A stretch of DNA of 64,000 nt from Flavobacterium wongokense (GCF_021608265.1 NZ_JAKIHP010000003.1:372001-436000), one strand, 5' to 3'. Counted from the stretch's first letter, positions 39,433 to 49,843 are shown. Numbers and translations are program-made. Notes: generated by a model from the letters alone, not told the origin.

Positions 39433-42400
39433 TTATTCCTTAACAATTTTCTTAACTCCCATTCCTTTATCTGAAATGATTTTCACGAAGTATACTCCGT
39501 TGGCTTGATTTGAAATATCAATGCTTGTTTCGTTTTTATCTATTAGGCTCGTTTGCAATAATCTTCCCTGGATATCATACAACTGAATCGATTTGATAGT
39601 ATTGTTGCAGTTGATGTTTACATTCCCTCTGGTTGGATTTGGATAAATCGATATCGATGCATCAACCGGAACATCCGGATTGCTTAAGGATTGGAATACT
39701 GTATTCTCTGGCAATGTTTCAACCGGAAGATTATAATCAAAATAGATATTGGCTCTTTTGCTTACCGAATCACCTTCAACCAACGTATTGTTAGACCTAA
39801 CTTTCAGCAGGATATTACCATGTCCACCCGAGTGCAGATTGATATTTGGAAAAATAAACTCAACAACATTTCCTGTAATCCTTGCTGTTACCAAAGCCGA
39901 ACTATCGAGCAGTCGTAACGAATTGATATCAAATTGTGCCGTGTCAATTACATCGCGCACTACAATATTTTCAGCATCAGCAGTTCCTGTATTTTCAAAA
40001 TTGATAGCATAGTGCAGATAATTTCCAATTTCAAGCGGTGAAACTATGTTTCCTTCAAGACAGATAATTTCATTTGGATCAAACGAACCCACTGCAATCT
40101 GGTTCAGTGAAAAGTTATTGTCCGTCGGATTTTCATCATCTGCTATTGGCGTTACGTGTGCATCAAAATGCAGTATATCTCCATTATTCACCGGCGTGAT
40201 CTCCGTTGGTGCATGCACGTACATCGTAAGTACAAAACTCCTGCTTTCAAAAGGCATCAAATCCAAAATATCCCAATACAAATCTCCAGGACTTCCAATA
40301 TGGGTAGCCAAACCTGCTGACACATAATCCATTTTTGTGGTATCATACATTACTTCAACTCCGTTTAACTGTGTAACCCTAAAGTTACCCTTGTTTCTGA
40401 ATACAACTTTATACAAAGCCTGGAATCCGGGACGTGCAGTAGTTAAAGGCGCTATCACAACCTCCAGGTCACGATGCGAACCTACAGGAGCAATACAGAA
40501 ATTTTGACTGGCTGTATTATTGTTATTATTGGCAAACGGAATGTTTATTGTTGCCGGAGAAATAGTAAACCATGATGGGTTTTCAATAGACGGGCTGACA
40601 TCAAAACTTCCTGCCTGAGTATAAAATTGGGCTAAACCACTGGCATCTGTAAAAGCTGCTCCCGAAGTTGTCTGGTCAAAGATATTGAACCTTAAATTCT
40701 TAATCGGATCATCATTTATATTACAGCCATTATTATCTTCGTCAAATTGAGTAGTGGCAGAGATTGTATTATAATCTCCTCCTGGTGTAAATGAACAATA
40801 AGTATTCACGCTCACACTGGTGTTTCCTCCTGCAGCCAGAATAGTATTGACCATATCGATTTCCCCTTCATCGGCACAAACATAAGTAAGCTGCGGAAGA
40901 TTGGCCCAGGAATCGTTTAAGAATGGATTTTGGTCTGGATTTCCGTTTTTGATAATGATGGTTTCCAATAACGGATTGTTGTCACATTGAAGGAATTGAA
41001 ACAATGGGTTTGTGGAAAAATCAAGTGATGTAAGTTGGTTGTTATTACATTGAACTCCGGTAAGTGCCGGATGGTTCGTAAAATCAAGCGTGCTAATTGA
41101 ATTGTTCCAGCAGATAAGGTAATTCAATGCAGGCATTCCCGATATGTCAAGGCTTGTGAGGTTATTGTTCCCGCAAGTCAGATACTGTAGATTTAAACCT
41201 GATAAATCTAGAGTATTTAATGGATTGTAAGAGCAACCCAACCAATTTAAGTTAGCAAGTCCTGTGACATTGAGGCTGGTCATGCCATTATCCATGCAGT
41301 TTAAATCCTGCAGCCCGGAGGCTCCACTAGCATTCAGAGTGGTAATCGCATTGCCATGACAATCTAGATGATTTAGGTTAGGAATCGAACCAATATTCAA
41401 AGACGAGAGGTTGTTAAATATACACTGCAGGTTCTTAAGGGATGGAACGCCGCTTACGTCCAGGGAAGTAAAATCATTATAGTTAAGATGCAGTTCCTCA
41501 AGGCTGTTAAGTCCGGTAAAATCCAAGCTTGTCAAATGATTTCCTTCTGCGTGCAGCACCTTGAAGTTTGCAAGCCCCGAAAGGTTAATTGAAGTAATCG
41601 TATTGTTGAGTGAACAGTCAACAGTCACCAAATTGGTAAGTCCGCTAAGATTTAACGATAGGATTTGATTGTTTGCCACATTCAATGTCTGCAACGCATG
41701 GAAACTTTGTATCCCATTCATATCGGCAATGCCAAGGTTGTTGAGATCGATTGCAGTTGGAACATCCGCTTCAGCAAACTGGATTTCGCCGTCAGAATCA
41801 GTATCGACACCATCAGCAATAAGTTTTGCCTTAAAATTTGGATCCGGAATATACACAACGCCAACCCGAATTACAGCTACATTAAAATAGGTAATTGAAA
41901 AACAACCTGTGGTCAGATTCTGTACCCTAACCCAAATTTTCTGAGGGCTTACAGTATTGGTAAAACTTGAAGGATCAGTCAGCGGAGCAATACCAGCTGC
42001 CGCATCTGCCTCTGTCATATAATAGGAAAGTATCATTCCGGTTGCTCCACCAGTAATTGTACTTTCATTAGCAGTCAAATCAAATATAGCTATGCCGTCA
42101 AACGGATTTTCTGAAACAACCATATCCGGAGCCAATATTGCTGTAGGCAGCGGATTTACAATAAGCTGCAACGTCGTCATAGCAAAATTGGACGGAGCGG
42201 CAATTTCGAAAACCCTAACATACACTGTTTGTGTGTTTGGAGTGATATTAGTATAGTAAAATGGGGACAAACTATTGGTCGAATTTTGGGCATCTGTAAG
42301 TGTTTCATAATAGTTAACCCAGTACAAAGACGGATTGAGTGCTCCCAAAATTTCCGAGTCTTTAGTGTTTAAATTAAATTCCGCAAAGCCATCATTATTG

Positions 42401-42504
42401 AGGCCATCGCATACTTCCAAAGGTGTTGGGTTTTGTATAACTGGTGGTGGGGCTGCCATTGCAGTAACCGAACAAAGCAACAATAAATAATATAGTTTTT
42501 TCAT
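39433..42504 (-). CDS. T9SS-secreted leucine-rich-repeat protein with DUF7619-type domain (B)
   Basis: The 1023-residue protein has a signal peptide (VTAMAAPPPV). About 200 residues with Ig-like segments follow (VCDGLNNDGFAEFNLNTKDS, ILAPDMVVSENPFDGIAIFD) of the kind common in flavobacterial surface proteins. About 15 LRR units come next (LTSLDISGMPALNYLICWNN, FTSLDVSGVPSLKNLQCIFN). The end repeats the architecture of its neighbour: DPNEIICLEGNIVSPLEIGN, FENTGTADAENIVVRDVIDT, HSGGHGNILLKVRSNNTLVE and the T9SS type A tail VYFVKIISDKGMGVKKIVKE. It is probably displayed on the surface. It has an extra N-terminal module that paralogue A lacks. Confidence 0.87.
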   Translation of the reverse strand: MKKLYYLLLLCSVTAMAAPPPVIQNPTPLEVCDGLNNDGFAEFNLNTKDSEILGALNPSLYWVNYYETLTDAQNSTNSLSPFYYTNITPNTQTVYVRVFEIAAPSNFAMTTLQLIVNPLPTAILAPDMVVSENPFDGIAIFDLTANESTITGGATGMILSYYMTEADAAAGIAPLTDPSSFTNTVSPQKIWVRVQNLTTGCFSITYFNVAVIRVGVVYIPDPNFKAKLIADGVDTDSDGEIQFAEADVPTAIDLNNLGIADMNGIQSFHALQTLNVANNQILSLNLSGLTNLVTVDCSLNNTITSINLSGLANFKVLHAEGNHLTSLDFTGLNSLEELHLNYNDFTSLDVSGVPSLKNLQCIFNNLSSLNIGSIPNLNHLDCHGNAITTLNASGASGLQDLNCMDNGMTSLNVTGLANLNWLGCSYNPLNTLDLSGLNLQYLTCGNNNLTSLDISGMPALNYLICWNNSISTLDFTNHPALTGVQCNNNQLTSLDFSTNPLFQFLQCDNNPLLETIIIKNGNPDQNPFLNDSWANLPQLTYVCADEGEIDMVNTILAAGGNTSVSVNTYCSFTPGGDYNTISATTQFDEDNNGCNINDDPIKNLRFNIFDQTTSGAAFTDASGLAQFYTQAGSFDVSPSIENPSWFTISPATINIPFANNNNNTASQNFCIAPVGSHRDLEVVIAPLTTARPGFQALYKVVFRNKGNFRVTQLNGVEVMYDTTKMDYVSAGLATHIGSPGDLYWDILDLMPFESRSFVLTMYVHAPTEITPVNNGDILHFDAHVTPIADDENPTDNNFSLNQIAVGSFDPNEIICLEGNIVSPLEIGNYLHYAINFENTGTADAENIVVRDVIDTAQFDINSLRLLDSSALVTARITGNVVEFIFPNINLHSGGHGNILLKVRSNNTLVEGDSVSKRANIYFDYNLPVETLPENTVFQSLSNPDVPVDASISIYPNPTRGNVNINCNNTIKSIQLYDIQGRLLQTSLIDKNETSIDISNQANGVYFVKIISDKGMGVKKIVKE

Positions 42505-42612
42505 AACGTTGGTTTTTATTTGACTGATTTCTTATTTCTTTAGTAAAGATATATCGGTTGTTGGTGTCTATTTTTAGTATTTGAGAATTCGATTGGTTTG
42601 AGTTAGAATTCG

Positions 42613-43371
42613 TTATAATGTCTTCAGAATCTCCTGCAGACGATCCCTTTTCCGCTGTGAAATTGGGAGGTTGCTGTTGTCTGACATCACCACATAACCG
42701 CCGTCTTTCTTGATATAAGACTTCAAATAAGCCAGATTGATCAAATGCGATTGATGGATGCGTTCAAATCCGTGTTCGGTCAATAAATCTTCATACTCTT
42801 TTAATGTTTTTGAAATCAAAATTGGTTTGCTGTTCTTGATATAAAACTTGGTATAATTGTCTTCGCTTTCGCAGCGAATGATATCGCTGATTTCAAAAAG
42901 ATGGATTCCTTCAGAAGTTGACAAAGCGATTCTTTTGAAATTGTCAACTTTCTTGCGGATGTTTTCCAATAGCAGGTCAATGTGTGCGACACTGTCATTC
43001 TTAACCAAAACATTTTTAATCTTCCCGATTACTTTTTCAAGTTCGTCCGGGTCAACTGGTTTTAGCAAAAAATCCAAGGCACTAAAACGGAATGCCTTTA
43101 TGGCATATTGCTCGTGTGCCGTGATGAAAACAATCTGGGAATTCAGTTTTCCCATTCGGTTGACTTCTTCCAGCAAATCAAAACCCGAACCGTCACCAAG
43201 ATGGATGTCCAGGAAAACCACTTGCGGCGGATTTTGCAATAACAATTCGGTTCCGGTCTTAACACTGTCGGCTTCGCCTATGATTTGTATTTCCGGTGCG
43301 TAACGGCTCAAAAGCGTTTTCATTCCGCCTCTTAAATTATTGTCGTCGTCAATGAGTATGGCTGTTATCAT
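42613..43371 (-). CDS. LytTR-family response regulator
   Basis: The 252-residue protein has a receiver domain (ILIDDDNNLRGG, phospho-acceptor Asp55 in VVFLDIHLGDGSG, Lys in LLKPVDPDELEKV) and a C-terminal LytTR DNA-binding domain (IIRCESEDNYTKFYIK, FERIHQSHLINLAYLKSYIK). It overlaps the sensor kinase gene by four bases (ATGA), so the pair is a coupled two-component system. The 109-base gap to the LRR gene downstream has no terminator, so readthrough into that gene is possible. Confidence 0.93.
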   Translation of the reverse strand: MITAILIDDDNNLRGGMKTLLSRYAPEIQIIGEADSVKTGTELLLQNPPQVVFLDIHLGDGSGFDLLEEVNRMGKLNSQIVFITAHEQYAIKAFRFSALDFLLKPVDPDELEKVIGKIKNVLVKNDSVAHIDLLLENIRKKVDNFKRIALSTSEGIHLFEISDIIRCESEDNYTKFYIKNSKPILISKTLKEYEDLLTEHGFERIHQSHLINLAYLKSYIKKDGGYVVMSDNSNLPISQRKRDRLQEILKTL

Positions 43372-45341
43372 TTTTCTGTATACTGTATTGGCAGGTTCAA
43401 AACTACTTTGGTACCGGTAATTTCGCCTGAGGCATTTTTTAATTCTTCAATTTCTACATTAGCTTTACGCGATGTGGATGCTTCCATCATTTCCAATCGC
43501 TTTTTGGTAATGTCAAGCGCCATTGATTTGTGGACCGAAACCAGGTTTTCCTTTAGTTCCTTGGATTTATCAAATCCAATTCCGTTGTCTTCGATGGTGC
43601 AGATCAGGTTTTCTTTTTCAATGGAGAAATCTATAGCAATATTTCCCTTTTCGTTTTTCGGAATCAATCCGTGTATGATGGCATTTTCAACAAATGGCTG
43701 CAGCAACAAAGGTGGCAATGCCATATCGTCTTCTATTTCCCTGCTTTTGGTAATGGAAAAGTCAAATTTTTGGTTGAACCTCAACTGCTCGAGTTCCAGA
43801 TAATTTTGCAGGCTTTCCATTTCCTTATCAATCGGAATCAGTGATTCTTTGGAATATTCCAATGTCAGACGCATCAGTTTGGAGAATTTCGACAAATATT
43901 TTATCGCCGAATCGGTTCCGTTCTGCACGATAAAACTTGAAATTGAACCCAGGCAGTTGAATACAAAATGCGGATTCATCTGTAAGTGCAACGCTTTTTG
44001 TTCGTATTCGGCAAGCTCCTTCTGCAGTGTCAACGTTTTCTTCAATTGCAATCTGTTATAGATTAGGAATATGATTCCGAATGCCAACAAAATGAATAAT
44101 ATCACAAAAAAGATTTGCTGTTGGTGCCTTTTGGATGCTTCGCTGTAAATCAGTTCGCGTTTTTCCTGTTCTTTCTTTTGCAATGCCTCTTTCTTGTCAA
44201 ACTCAAAATTCATTTCGGCACGCACACTGCTTCGGATGTTTTCGGCATTGGCAACGCTGTCTTTAGCAATGTTGTACAATTTGAAATGCTTTAATGACTC
44301 GGCAGTATTGTTCTGTTTTTCATAGATTTCACTCAATCTTTTTTCAGCATTCTGAACCTGTTCGATAATTTCGAGTTCTTTGGCTAAAGCCAATGATTTA
44401 TTGGTTGCAACCAAAGATTCCGCCAACTTATTTTGTTCAAAATAAATCTCGCCCATATAAAAATAAGTGTCCGAAATCCCAAACTTATCTTCAATGGAAG
44501 TAAAGGCTGTAATTGCTTTTTCAAAGGTTTTCAAAGCTTCCGAAGGATTGTTGGTCATCTTATGATACAAACCGATGTTATTATACAATTCCCCTAAACC
44601 ACGCGGATTTGGATATCTGGCAAACAACTTTTGCGCTTTATCATAATATTCCATCGCCTTTGCGAAATTTTTCTGGTGGAGGTAAATATTACCGATGTTG
44701 GTTGTAGTAATCCCAACGGTTTCGTCTCCAATCTTTTCCTGGATTTTCAAGCATTTTATAAAGTAGCTCAGTGCCTTGAAATCTTCATCCTGAGCTTTGT
44801 AAACAATCCCAATGTTGTTGTACAAACGCGCACATTTTTCAAGGTTTTTGGTTTCCTCGTATATCTTTAATGCTTTAAGCTCATATTGCAATGCCTTGGC
44901 ATAGCTGCTTTGCTCCGAAAAAACAATCCCGATGCTTCCATAAGCACGAGCCAGGCTGTTCTTAAGTTCTTTGGTGTTTTCTGAATTGGTTTCCAGTTCT
45001 TTTTCAAAAACCGTTTGTGCGTTAGAAAAATGCTGCAATGCCAGAGGATAATTTCCAAGGATGATGTTGGCGTTTCCCAAATTAAGATAGGCATTCCCTT
45101 CGGCTTCCCTGAATTTGATTTTGGCAGAAAGCTGCAGTGCCTGATTGGCGTACTGCATCATTAATTTGGGGTCAATCGACTTATATTCGTCGGCAATGGC
45201 ATTCAGGAGTTTTGCCTTATCAATATCGTTTTTGGTTTTTTGCAAAACCGAAACTAAACTATCCGCAGTTTGATTTTGTGACCAACATGCCAATGAAAAA
45301 ATCAGCAGAAAACATAAGGTGAGATTTTTGACTATTTTCAT
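43368..45341 (-). CDS. TPR-containing LytS-type sensor histidine kinase
   Basis: ATG 45341 (MKIVKNLTLCFLLIFSLACW) is favoured as start because the candidate -7 element TATTTTTG lies at 45369-45376; this gives 657 residues. After the signal segment come six or more tetratricopeptide repeats (YLNLGNANIILGNYPLALQH, LYNNIGIVYKAQDEDFKALS), a membrane helix (FFVILFILLAFGIIFLIYN) and the cytoplasmic His_kinase domain with LQMNPHFVFNCL. The ATPase motifs are LLQPFVENAIIHGL and DNGIGFD. It senses an unknown signal through the TPR region and phosphorylates the adjacent LytTR regulator. Confidence 0.92.
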   Translation of the reverse strand: MKIVKNLTLCFLLIFSLACWSQNQTADSLVSVLQKTKNDIDKAKLLNAIADEYKSIDPKLMMQYANQALQLSAKIKFREAEGNAYLNLGNANIILGNYPLALQHFSNAQTVFEKELETNSENTKELKNSLARAYGSIGIVFSEQSSYAKALQYELKALKIYEETKNLEKCARLYNNIGIVYKAQDEDFKALSYFIKCLKIQEKIGDETVGITTTNIGNIYLHQKNFAKAMEYYDKAQKLFARYPNPRGLGELYNNIGLYHKMTNNPSEALKTFEKAITAFTSIEDKFGISDTYFYMGEIYFEQNKLAESLVATNKSLALAKELEIIEQVQNAEKRLSEIYEKQNNTAESLKHFKLYNIAKDSVANAENIRSSVRAEMNFEFDKKEALQKKEQEKRELIYSEASKRHQQQIFFVILFILLAFGIIFLIYNRLQLKKTLTLQKELAEYEQKALHLQMNPHFVFNCLGSISSFIVQNGTDSAIKYLSKFSKLMRLTLEYSKESLIPIDKEMESLQNYLELEQLRFNQKFDFSITKSREIEDDMALPPLLLQPFVENAIIHGLIPKNEKGNIAIDFSIEKENLICTIEDNGIGFDKSKELKENLVSVHKSMALDITKKRLEMMEASTSRKANVEIEELKNASGEITGTKVVLNLPIQYTEK

Positions 45342-45368
45342 AAAAAACATATTAACTAATGTCAGGAA

Positions 45369-45376
45369 CAAAAATA
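45369..45376 (-). promoter_or_regulatory. Candidate -7 element of the two-component operon
   Basis: The minus strand reads TATTTTTG, 27 bases before ATG 45341. It argues against the upstream in-frame ATG at 45380. Confidence 0.35.
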
Positions 45377-45449
45377 GCATTCGTCACTTAGTTATAATTG
45401 GTAAATGAGTATTCGCTCGTTTTGACTTAGAATTTGAAACAACCGCATT

Positions 45450-46187
45450 TTAAGATACCCGTTTCGCAATGCAGAATGTGCTGACACCAAACGGAAAATT
45501 TGCTACTTTGAGCAGTTTGTTTTCAAAAATGATCAACTGCAGCAAGGCGCTGTTGACAAAGGGATTTCCAATGGAAATATCGCTTTCGCCCTTTTTGTTT
45601 TTCTGAAAGGCCGCGGTTAATTTCCTAAAGGCATAAACCGGTAAAAAAAGGAAAAAATTCCAATAACCTGCTTTTTGGATTTCGAGGTTTTCGGCGTTGA
45701 TTTTAGATTTCAATTCCGGATTCGTATATCTTCGATAATGCATGTTTACCTCATCGTGGTAACTCCACAACGACATGAATGCCGGGACAAACACATACAT
45801 TTTTCCTCCAATCTTGAGCAGGTTTTTCCAATTTTGCAATGCTTTTTTATCATCTTCCAAATGCTCGAGGCAATCCGAAGCAATGATAATATCAAAGGTT
45901 TCCTGAAGTGTAATATTTTGGGCATCCATAACAAAACTGTTTTGAATTCCGTTGGCTCTGCAATTTTCTATTGCCTTGTCACTGATGTCGATTCCGTAAA
46001 GGTTATCGAGCTTGAAACCTAAGTTTTCAAGGTCCTTCAAAAAAATCCCGGACGAACATCCAATGTCGAGTATTTTACTGTCTTTGGGTGCATCCTTCAA
46101 TAAATCGAGTAAATATTTCCTGCGTGATTTGAACCACCAATGGTCGGTTTCAACATCGTGATATTTCTTTTCGAAATCTTTTTCCAT
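45450..46187 (-). CDS. SAM-dependent class I methyltransferase
   Basis: The 245-residue protein has the SAM motif ILDIGCSSGIFLKDLENLGF, the acidic end of strand 2 GIDISDKAIE, and FDIIIASDCLEHLEDDKKAL. A hydrophobic C-terminal part (NFFLFLPVYAFRKL) suggests membrane contact. It ends a three-gene operon with a GT2 glycosyltransferase (5-base gap) and a membrane glycosyltransferase, so it may modify a lipid-linked or surface glycan. Substrate unknown. Confidence 0.85.
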   Translation of the reverse strand: MEKDFEKKYHDVETDHWWFKSRRKYLLDLLKDAPKDSKILDIGCSSGIFLKDLENLGFKLDNLYGIDISDKAIENCRANGIQNSFVMDAQNITLQETFDIIIASDCLEHLEDDKKALQNWKNLLKIGGKMYVFVPAFMSLWSYHDEVNMHYRRYTNPELKSKINAENLEIQKAGYWNFFLFLPVYAFRKLTAAFQKNKKGESDISIGNPFVNSALLQLIIFENKLLKVANFPFGVSTFCIAKRVS

Positions 46188-46192
46188 AATCG

Positions 46193-47149
46193 TTAATCTA
46201 CTCTTTTATCAATAAAATAGCGCGGTCTTTGTTTTACTTCTGAATAAATCTTGCCAATATATTCGCCTAGGATTCCGAAACAAAACAATTGAACACCTCC
46301 TAAAAAATACATTGGTAAAACCGTAGAAAGCCAACCCGGGACAACATCTCCTGTGTAAATTGCAAATAAGGCATATCCTGTCATCAATACACAAACAAAA
46401 AAGATGGCAAACCCAATGATGGTTACCAGTTTCAGAGGATAATTACTGAATGAGGTAACGCCATTCCAGGCAAAAGCTGCCATTTTACGGAAAGGGTATT
46501 TGGATTCTCCTGCAAAGCGTTCCAATCGGTCATAATATACTACATCCTTGCTAAAGCCAATGCTTGGAATGATTCCGCGCAGGAATAAATTAACTTCATT
46601 AAACTCAGACAAAGCCTTTAAAACCCTTTGGCTGCATAATCGGTAATCAGCATGGTTGTGTACGATATTGACCTTCATCATTTTCATCAGATTGTAAAAA
46701 AGCAGTGCTGTATTGCGCTTGAACGAAGTATCGGTTGTTCTTTCCTTTCGGACACCGTAAACCACATCGGTTCCCGATTTGAATTTCAAAATCATTTCTT
46801 CAATGACACGGACATCATCCTGTAAATCGGCATCAATGGATATCAGAGCATCAGCTTCATCCTTATAACTCAGTAATCCTGCCAGCAACGCTTTTTGGTG
46901 GCCTACATTCCCGGCTAACTTTAATCCTTTGATATGAATGAGTTGGGAAGCTTTCGCTTCAATAATCTGCCAGGTTTCATCCTTGCTTCCATCATCAACA
47001 AAAACGGCAAAACTCTTTTCCGAAATAATATTCCGCGCAACCAAATCCTGCAGAATGGCATTGAGCTGCATTGAAGTTTCATTCAACACCATCGCTTCAT
47101 TATAACAGGGAGAAACTATTCCAATTGTTGGTTTTTGATTGGTTTCCAT
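46193..47149 (-). CDS. GT2 glycosyltransferase, polyprenyl-phosphate type (GtrB/DPM1-like)
   Basis: The 318-residue enzyme has a GT-A fold: GIVSPCYNEAMVLNET, the nucleotide-binding FVDDGSKDETW, and the metal motif SIDADLQDD. Two C-terminal membrane helices follow (VTIIGFAIFFVCVLMTGYAL and LPMYFLGGVQLFCFGILGEY). Family members move a sugar from UDP-sugar to polyprenyl phosphate on the cytoplasmic side. Its start overlaps the end of the GT-C gene by one base. The partner GT-C protein would use the lipid-linked sugar on the other side. Confidence 0.9.
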   Translation of the reverse strand: METNQKPTIGIVSPCYNEAMVLNETSMQLNAILQDLVARNIISEKSFAVFVDDGSKDETWQIIEAKASQLIHIKGLKLAGNVGHQKALLAGLLSYKDEADALISIDADLQDDVRVIEEMILKFKSGTDVVYGVRKERTTDTSFKRNTALLFYNLMKMMKVNIVHNHADYRLCSQRVLKALSEFNEVNLFLRGIIPSIGFSKDVVYYDRLERFAGESKYPFRKMAAFAWNGVTSFSNYPLKLVTIIGFAIFFVCVLMTGYALFAIYTGDVVPGWLSTVLPMYFLGGVQLFCFGILGEYIGKIYSEVKQRPRYFIDKRVD

Positions 47150-48513
47150 CAGTTGATTGGTTGTTTGTTAGGAAAAACAAATTTAGCAATAAAGTTGACT
47201 TTTCGCTGTATCCATTTTATTTGGTATAAACCTGCTGCGCCCATCAGGCATAATGCTATCCTTGACGGGAACATATACCGCGGTTCCATATACATCATTC
47301 CATGGAAAAGCAATAATCCCAGAACCATGCACCAAAGCGGCCAGTATTTAAGAAGGTCTTTAGTTTTGAATAAAAATACCAGGCTTCCAATGATAATCAG
47401 GATGTTGATCAGGTTGACCACAAACAAAAATGCCCAATAGAAAAATGGTCCTTTGAGTGGCCCTAAATGAAAGTTCTGTGGAGCAATGCTGTTGACAATA
47501 TACACCTGTCCAAAAAACGATTTTACAAAAAACTGCCTTGCGGTAATAAAAGGATGCCCAAGAATGTCGTTGATTAAATATTCCTTATAAACATCCGAAT
47601 TGGTTTTTCCAGATTTAACACGGTAATCTTCCAATTCCTTTGCCTTTAATTTCCAGTTTTGATAATCCTTACTGTCCGGACGGATATCATCGTCCCAAAA
47701 TCTAAAATCAAGAGGCTCTTCCCTAAACTGATACCTTCCCTGATGTGCCACGAAATAAAATAAGCCTTCCTGATCGTAAACTTTTTTATTGGCATTCACC
47801 AGGTTTGCCAGCTTTAAAGTCGCGAAGCACGATAGCCCGCATAAAAGCAAAGTGAAAAAGGTTTTTTTGCCAAACTGAAGGAAGAAATCTTTCCTTTTAA
47901 AAAATGAGTAGGCCAAAACCAGAAATCCAAGTCCAAGTATCAATAATGCATTAGGCCGGCACATAATCAATAACCAGAGCCCAAAACCAAACAGCAACCA
48001 ATTGGAAAATTTTGAAGAGTCCAGATAAACTTTAGACCAGGCAAAACCAACAACCGAAGCGGCAAAAAAAGCGGGAACTTCGGCAGTTATGCCAAAAACA
48101 TAGTAAAAATGAATCGGAAATAAAAACAGCAATATGACCGAAACCAATCCAACTTTTTCATCAAAGAAATTACGCGTTGCCCTGTAAATCAACAGTAGGC
48201 TGATTGTTATTAAAATAAAATTTATTGCCACGCCACGATACCACAAATCCATATCTGTGGGATTGGCAGAAGTAAGCAGGAACGTTGGTGCGTAAATAAA
48301 AACCGGAGCTGGTGCTTTGGCGAGGACTACCTGTTCAAAACCTATTTTACCTTTAAAGAAAAACGACATTGTTTTGGCTTCATCAAAAAAGGAAGCTTCG
48401 TCGCCAAAGGGATGTGCCTTGAACGGAAGGCTTAATACCACCAACATCATTAGCGATGAAACCAGGATAATCAGCAGGTCAATCCTTTTGGAAAAAAAAG
48501 TAATTTTATTCAT
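47149..48513 (-). CDS. Polytopic membrane glycosyltransferase-like protein (GT-C fold)
   Basis: The 454-residue protein has about 10-12 hydrophobic segments. After the first one comes HPFGDEASFFDEAK, where the acidic DE is in the place of the catalytic Asp of GT-C enzymes such as ArnT and PMT. A large soluble loop is present (YQFREEPLDFRFWDDDIRPD), and MYMEPRYMFPSRIALCLMGA is near the end. It is coupled to the GT2 gene, so it probably transfers a sugar from polyprenyl phosphate to an envelope acceptor. Start is after a 84-base gap from the terminator of sucC. Confidence 0.78.
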   Translation of the reverse strand: MNKITFFSKRIDLLIILVSSLMMLVVLSLPFKAHPFGDEASFFDEAKTMSFFFKGKIGFEQVVLAKAPAPVFIYAPTFLLTSANPTDMDLWYRGVAINFILITISLLLIYRATRNFFDEKVGLVSVILLFLFPIHFYYVFGITAEVPAFFAASVVGFAWSKVYLDSSKFSNWLLFGFGLWLLIMCRPNALLILGLGFLVLAYSFFKRKDFFLQFGKKTFFTLLLCGLSCFATLKLANLVNANKKVYDQEGLFYFVAHQGRYQFREEPLDFRFWDDDIRPDSKDYQNWKLKAKELEDYRVKSGKTNSDVYKEYLINDILGHPFITARQFFVKSFFGQVYIVNSIAPQNFHLGPLKGPFFYWAFLFVVNLINILIIIGSLVFLFKTKDLLKYWPLWCMVLGLLLFHGMMYMEPRYMFPSRIALCLMGAAGLYQIKWIQRKVNFIAKFVFPNKQPIN

Positions 48514-48547
48514 TTAGTTCTGATAAATAGCGTCGAAAAATAATAAA

Positions 48548-48572
48548 AAATCCCGAGTAAAACTCGGGATTT
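48548..48572 (-). terminator. Terminator of sucC
   Basis: AAATCCCGAGT (48548-48558) pairs perfectly with ACTCGGGATTT (48562-48572), followed by a T-run on the minus strand. Confidence 0.85.
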
Positions 48573-48596
48573 AAATAGTATTTGAATTTTAAACTT

Positions 48597-49790
48597 TTAT
48601 GATAATGCGGCTTTCACCTGATCGGCAGCTTCCTGGAATTGAGTAGCAGATAAGATTGGCATTCCTGAATTATCGATTAATTCTTTTGCAATCTCTGCAT
48701 TGGTTCCCTGAAGACGCACAATGATTGGCACTTTTATCGCGTCACCCATATTTTTGTAAGCGTCAACAACTCCCTGCGCCACACGGTCACAACGAACGAT
48801 TCCACCAAAGATGTTAATCAAAATTGCTTTTACGTTTGGATCTTTAAGGATGATTCTGAACGCAGTTTCGACACGTTTTGCATCGGCTGTACCACCAACG
48901 TCAAGGAAATTTGCCGGTTCAAAACCTGCATATTTAATCAAATCCATTGTTGCCATTGCCAATCCTGCTCCGTTAACCATACAACCTACGGTTCCGTCAA
49001 GGTCAACATAGTTCAGCCCAACTTCCTTAGCCTCAACCTCAATTGGATTTTCCTCACGGATGTCACGCATGTCTGCATATTTTGGCTGACGGTATAAAGC
49101 GTTGTCATCAATATTTACTTTGGCATCAACTGCCATAATTTTATTGTCAGATGTTTTCAACACCGGATTGATTTCAAACATGGATGCATCCGAACCGATG
49201 TAAGCGTTGTATAAGGAATCCACAAACTTCACCATTTCCTTGAACGCATTTCCTGAAAGACCAAGGTTAAAGGCAATCCTACGTGCCTGGAAACCTTGTA
49301 ATCCTACGGCTGGATCGATTTCTTCGGTAAAAATCAAATGAGGTGTATGCTCGGCAACTTCTTCGATATCCATTCCACCTTCGGTAGAATACATAATCAT
49401 ATTTCTTCCTTTGGCCCTGTTCAAAAGCACCGACATATAGAACTCAGAAGTTTCACTTTCTCCAGGATAATAAACATCTTCAGCAACCAAAACCTTGTTC
49501 ACTCTTTTTCCTTCCGGTGGAGTTTGAGGGGTTTTCAGCATCATCCCAATGATTTGTTCCGATAGCTCTTCAACCTGCTGTAAATTCTTAGCCAATTTTA
49601 CGCCACCGCCTTTTCCTCTTCCACCTGCGTGGATTTGGGCTTTGATTACGTGCCAGCCCGTTCCTGTTTCAGCAGTCAATTGCTTTGCTGCAGCCACAGC
49701 TTCTACCGGACTATTAGCAACAATGCCACGTTGAACGCGAACGCCATAACTTGCTAAAATTTCTTTTCCTTGATATTCGTGTATGTTCAT
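48597..49790 (-). CDS. sucC: Succinyl-CoA ligase (ADP-forming) beta subunit
   Basis: The 397-residue ATP-grasp protein begins [17 protein letters not shown] and shows [40 protein letters not shown] and the CoA/phosphate region [12 protein letters not shown] (as [12 protein letters not shown]) with [15 protein letters not shown] and [13 protein letters not shown]. It couples succinyl-CoA cleavage with nucleotide triphosphate formation in the TCA cycle. The alpha subunit gene sucD is not adjacent in this window. A candidate -7 element, TACTTTTG, lies at 49844-49851. Confidence 0.96.
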   Translation of the reverse strand: MNIHEYQGKEILASYGVRVQRGIVANSPVEAVAAAKQLTAETGTGWHVIKAQIHAGGRGKGGGVKLAKNLQQVEELSEQIIGMMLKTPQTPPEGKRVNKVLVAEDVYYPGESETSEFYMSVLLNRAKGRNMIMYSTEGGMDIEEVAEHTPHLIFTEEIDPAVGLQGFQARRIAFNLGLSGNAFKEMVKFVDSLYNAYIGSDASMFEINPVLKTSDNKIMAVDAKVNIDDNALYRQPKYADMRDIREENPIEVEAKEVGLNYVDLDGTVGCMVNGAGLAMATMDLIKYAGFEPANFLDVGGTADAKRVETAFRIILKDPNVKAILINIFGGIVRCDRVAQGVVDAYKNMGDAIKVPIIVRLQGTNAEIAKELIDNSGMPILSATQFQEAADQVKAALS

Positions 49791-49843
49791 AATAATAAGT
49801 TAGTTTGATGAGATGCTGAAAATAAATTCAGCAAAATGTGCCA

